From the NCBI GenBank assembly GCA_964016885.1, contig OZ024746.1:100672089-100736088 (forward strand): a DNA stretch of 64,000 nt, read 5' to 3'. A program made the position numbers and the translations under genes. Shown in pieces: positions 61,255-64,000 of the stretch. Under the pieces are notes generated by a model. The model was not told where the DNA came from. It did not search any database and worked only from the letters and a program-made list of their open reading frames with translations. Positions within the stretch are counted from its first letter, which is position 1. Every line of letters begins with the position of its first letter. This DNA comes from Eledone cirrhosa. Lineage: Eukaryota; Mollusca; Cephalopoda; Octopoda; Eledonidae.

Positions 61255-64000
61255 AAATTTAACAACCCTTACAACTAAGGAGCAGGATCTAGTGAAGGAG
61301 GCTAGATGCTACCGGCTAGATATAGTCAGGGTTTCCTCAACAAAGTCCCGTGGCTCTGATACTGTAGATTTGGATGGAGGATGGAAACTCCACTATTCAG
61401 GTGTGGTGCCAGAAATGACTGCACAGGTGAGAGTGGGGATACTCACAAACCCTTGGCTGTCAGAATGTGTTATGGACTGGATACCATTAGGAGGGAGGAT
61501 TTATCCCTTGAAGCTTTTGTTGAAAGATAAATCTCTGTGGGTGGTGCAAGTTTATGCACAAAACAAGGATCCGAATACAGGTCCTTCCTTGATGAAGTCA
61601 CTGCAGCGTTAGATGTAGTTAAGACTGAGTCATATATCCTGATGGGAGACTTCAATGTACATGTTGGCACTGACCACCTGACATGGAAAGGAGTGATTGG
61701 AAGGAATGATGACCCCAATCTAAATATAAATGGAGAGGCCTTATTAGACTTCTGTCCTAGCAATTGACTCTCTATTATGAACACCTTCTTCCAGCACAGA
61801 GACATTCATAAATATACATGATATAAGGGGAATCAGGGATAGAGATCAATAATTGAATTTGTTATTGTCTCTGATCTCTTTGATTCTGTGCTGGATGTTT
61901 GTGTTAAGAGAGGGGCTGAGCTGTCAACTGATAACCATCTAGTTACCTGCAACTTGAGATTAACTAAAGCCAAGGAAACCCACAAAACTAGCAGGTCCAG
62001 GGTGACCTACAGGATAAAGTGGGAAGCATTGGTGGATAAGGAAGTCAGGACCAGGTGTGAAGATACTATTGCATCCAAATTCAGAGAACTCCCTGAACAA
62101 ACTAAGGAGGTTGAGATGGAGTGGAGATTGTTCAGCGCAGCAGACTCTGTTTTAGCTGTTAAATGCTGAGGGCGAAAGATGCTTGGTGTGGAGCAGGGTT
62201 GCAGGAGGACCCCTTGGTCCAACCAAGAGGTCGAACATGCCATCCAAACAAAGAAGGAGGCTTACAAAGCCTGGCTTGGAAATAAGTCCTCCTCCTTGTA
62301 CTTGAGGTTTAAGCAGGCATGAAGAATCGCAGCAGAGACAAGTAAAGGTGTCCAAAGTTAAGACATGGGAGGACATTGGGGTTAAGATGGAATCCAACTT
62401 CAGATCAGCAAATAAAGTTTTCTGGCAGACCATCTGCCGACTTCATAAGAAGCCCCCTCTACACCTGCTATCAGGAACGCACCTGTGGTTCTCCTCTTTT
62501 CAGAGAGATGGATCCTTGCAATGGTAAGAAGATACTTTACTGATTTCTTAAGTCTGATCACAACAGCATCTTCTGATGTACACGAGGTGCATCTGAGAGT
62601 GGTGACTAATCTCTCGAAGGCTGGGGTCACAAGAGCAGTTAAAGAGCTCAAATGTGGCAAGCCACTGGGAAAGATGAAATCTAGCCTAAGATGCTAAAAG
62701 CCTTAAATAGAGAAGATATTCTCTGGCTGACTCGTGTGTGCCGGGTGGCCTGAATCTCTGGAAAGGCACCTAAGCAATGGCAATCAGGAGTGATAATCCC
62801 AATTTTCAAAAAGGGAGACAAGAGAGATTGTTCCAATTACATAGAGATCTCCTTGTTAAGCCTCCCTGGTAAAATCTATGCTAAGTGTCTGACAAAGAGA
62901 TGCAGGGAGATTGTCAAGTCTAAGCTAGCTAATGGACAGTGTGGTTTTCGCCCCGAACTCAGCACAGCTGACCAAATATTCACACAGCAGCAGGTCTTCG
63001 AGAAGTCATAGGAGTATTGCCAAGATGTATATTCTTGTTTTGTCAACCTTAAGAAGGCATATAACTGCTCTCCACAGGACATGCTGAGGAAGGTTCTGCA
63101 GGAGTATAGGATCAATGGTCAGTTTCTTGCTGCCCTGATGTCTCTATACGAATGCCCAAGTATTTGTGTTCGGATAGATGGTGCTAACTTGAAACCATTC
63201 AGTGTGGGAGTCAGACTGCCAAGGGTCCATACTGTCAACTCTCCTGTTCATTATTTACAAATCCCGCCAAGGTTAACTTTGCCTTTCATCCTTACGGGGG
63301 TCGATAAAATAAAGTACCAGTAATACACTGAGGTAATTGCTGGCCTTGTGCCAACAGTAGAAACAATTATTTACATGAACAGGATTGACAGCCGGGTTGG
63401 AAGTGGTATCATGACTGGTGGGTGTAAAATCCGTCAGCTAGAATTTGCAGACGACATGGTGTTACTTAACTTGACAGAGGATGACCTTCAACTTGCACTT
63501 GATAGGTTTGATGCTGAGTGCTGCATGGATAATTGAAAATCAGTGCTGTGAAAACTGAGATTCTTGTCCTCTCAAGAAGCCTGCGCAGTGTACTCTACAT
63601 ATCAATGGAGTTCCACTGAAGCAAGTGGAGAAGTTCAGGTATTTTGGAGCCATGTTCACAAGTGATGGAAGGCAGGAGACCGAATTACGGGCAAGAATTG
63701 CAGAAGCTGGTGCAATAATGTGCCAGCTTCAGCATTCAGTAATCAGAAGGGAGGTAGGCGTAAAAGCCAAACTCACTATTCGGTATTCATGCCAACCCTT
63801 ACCTATGGTCATGAATCTTGGGTAATTACTGAAAGAATATGATTGCAAATACAAGCGGCCAAAATGGGGTTCCTCTGAAGAGTCTTTGGAGTAATGTTAC
63901 TTGATAGAGTGTATAGCTCAGAGATCAGAGAGTCACTCCAGGTAGAGCTGCTACTTCTCCGGATTGAGAGATCACAGATCCAATACTATGGACATGTGGT
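61255..64000 (+). mobile_element. Second LINE family, plus strand, decayed, runs off the window
   Basis: A non-LTR element distinct from the RTE-like family. The endonuclease is represented by SSTKSRGSDTVDLDGGWKLH (61340 on), VQVYAQNKD (61550) and ILMGDFNVHVGTDHLTWKG (61640). A linker follows with LSTDNHLVTCNLRL (61920). The RT shows MIIPIFKKGDKRDCSNYIEI (62790), QCGFRPELSTADQI (62937), FVNLKKAYN (63040; motif A, where the expected Asp after K or E is changed) and EFADDMVLLN (63445). The tail has KFRYFGAMFTSDGRQ (63633), YGHESW (63807), LLLRIERSQIQYYGHV (63950). Stops and shifts are frequent. A SINE interrupts the RT at 63259. The clade is not assigned. Confidence 0.87.
63250..63374 (+). mobile_element. 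5'-truncated SINE inserted in LINE RT, with TSD
   Basis: SINE sequence 63259-63365 (aaatcccgccaaggttaac to ggccttgtgccaacagtagaaaca) is flanked by the 9-bp duplication ATTATTTAC at 63250-63258 and 63366-63374. Removing it restores the expected LINE order CTCCTGTTCATTATTTACATGAAC. The tRNA-like head is missing up to the B box. Confidence 0.9.

Overview
The window looks like intron-rich animal nuclear DNA, most likely from a cephalopod and probably an octopus. Two things point there. One is tRNA-derived SINEs with the octopus-type 3' half (an aaagtaccag box, a ggccttgtgcc box and a tagaaacaatta end). The other is decayed LINEs whose 3' ends read ...gttaaacgatgatgatg. Both assignments rest on recall of family consensus features, not on a search. 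There is no bacterial-style gene organisation; most of the longer ORFs lie in transposons or tandem repeats.

Layout. (1) 1-26166 is one uninterrupted satellite array that begins before the window. A 46-bp monomer zone (1 to about 17485) changes to a 52-bp monomer zone (about 17486-26166), and each zone has its own large higher-order duplications. (2) 26167-61189 holds ten exons of a single plus-strand gene, spread over about 32 kb. Spliced in phase they encode 519 codons: two calcium-binding-type EGF modules, a NIDO domain, an AMOP domain and the start of a degenerate VWD domain. This is the architecture of MUC4/SUSD2-like secreted or cell-surface 'mucin-like' proteins. The first and last exons lie outside the window. 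(3) The introns are packed with mobile DNA. They hold a Ty3/Gypsy-type LTR element with both LTRs and a 5-bp target duplication, several copies of one RTE-like LINE family carrying a PHD-like zinc finger, pieces of at least three other retroelements, three mariner relics, two TTAA-flanked MITEs and several SINEs. (4) 61255-64000 is a decayed plus-strand LINE that is itself interrupted by a truncated SINE.

The most striking pattern is the repeated birth of minisatellites inside transposons. A MITE carries a 72-bp array, a LINE endonuclease region a 66-bp array with 132-bp alternation, a mariner a 50-bp array, and a motif shared with the LINE 3' region forms a 48-bp array. The 26-kb satellite monomer has a weak resemblance to that last motif. 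I found no CRISPR array, tRNA gene, rRNA gene or convincing single-exon host gene.
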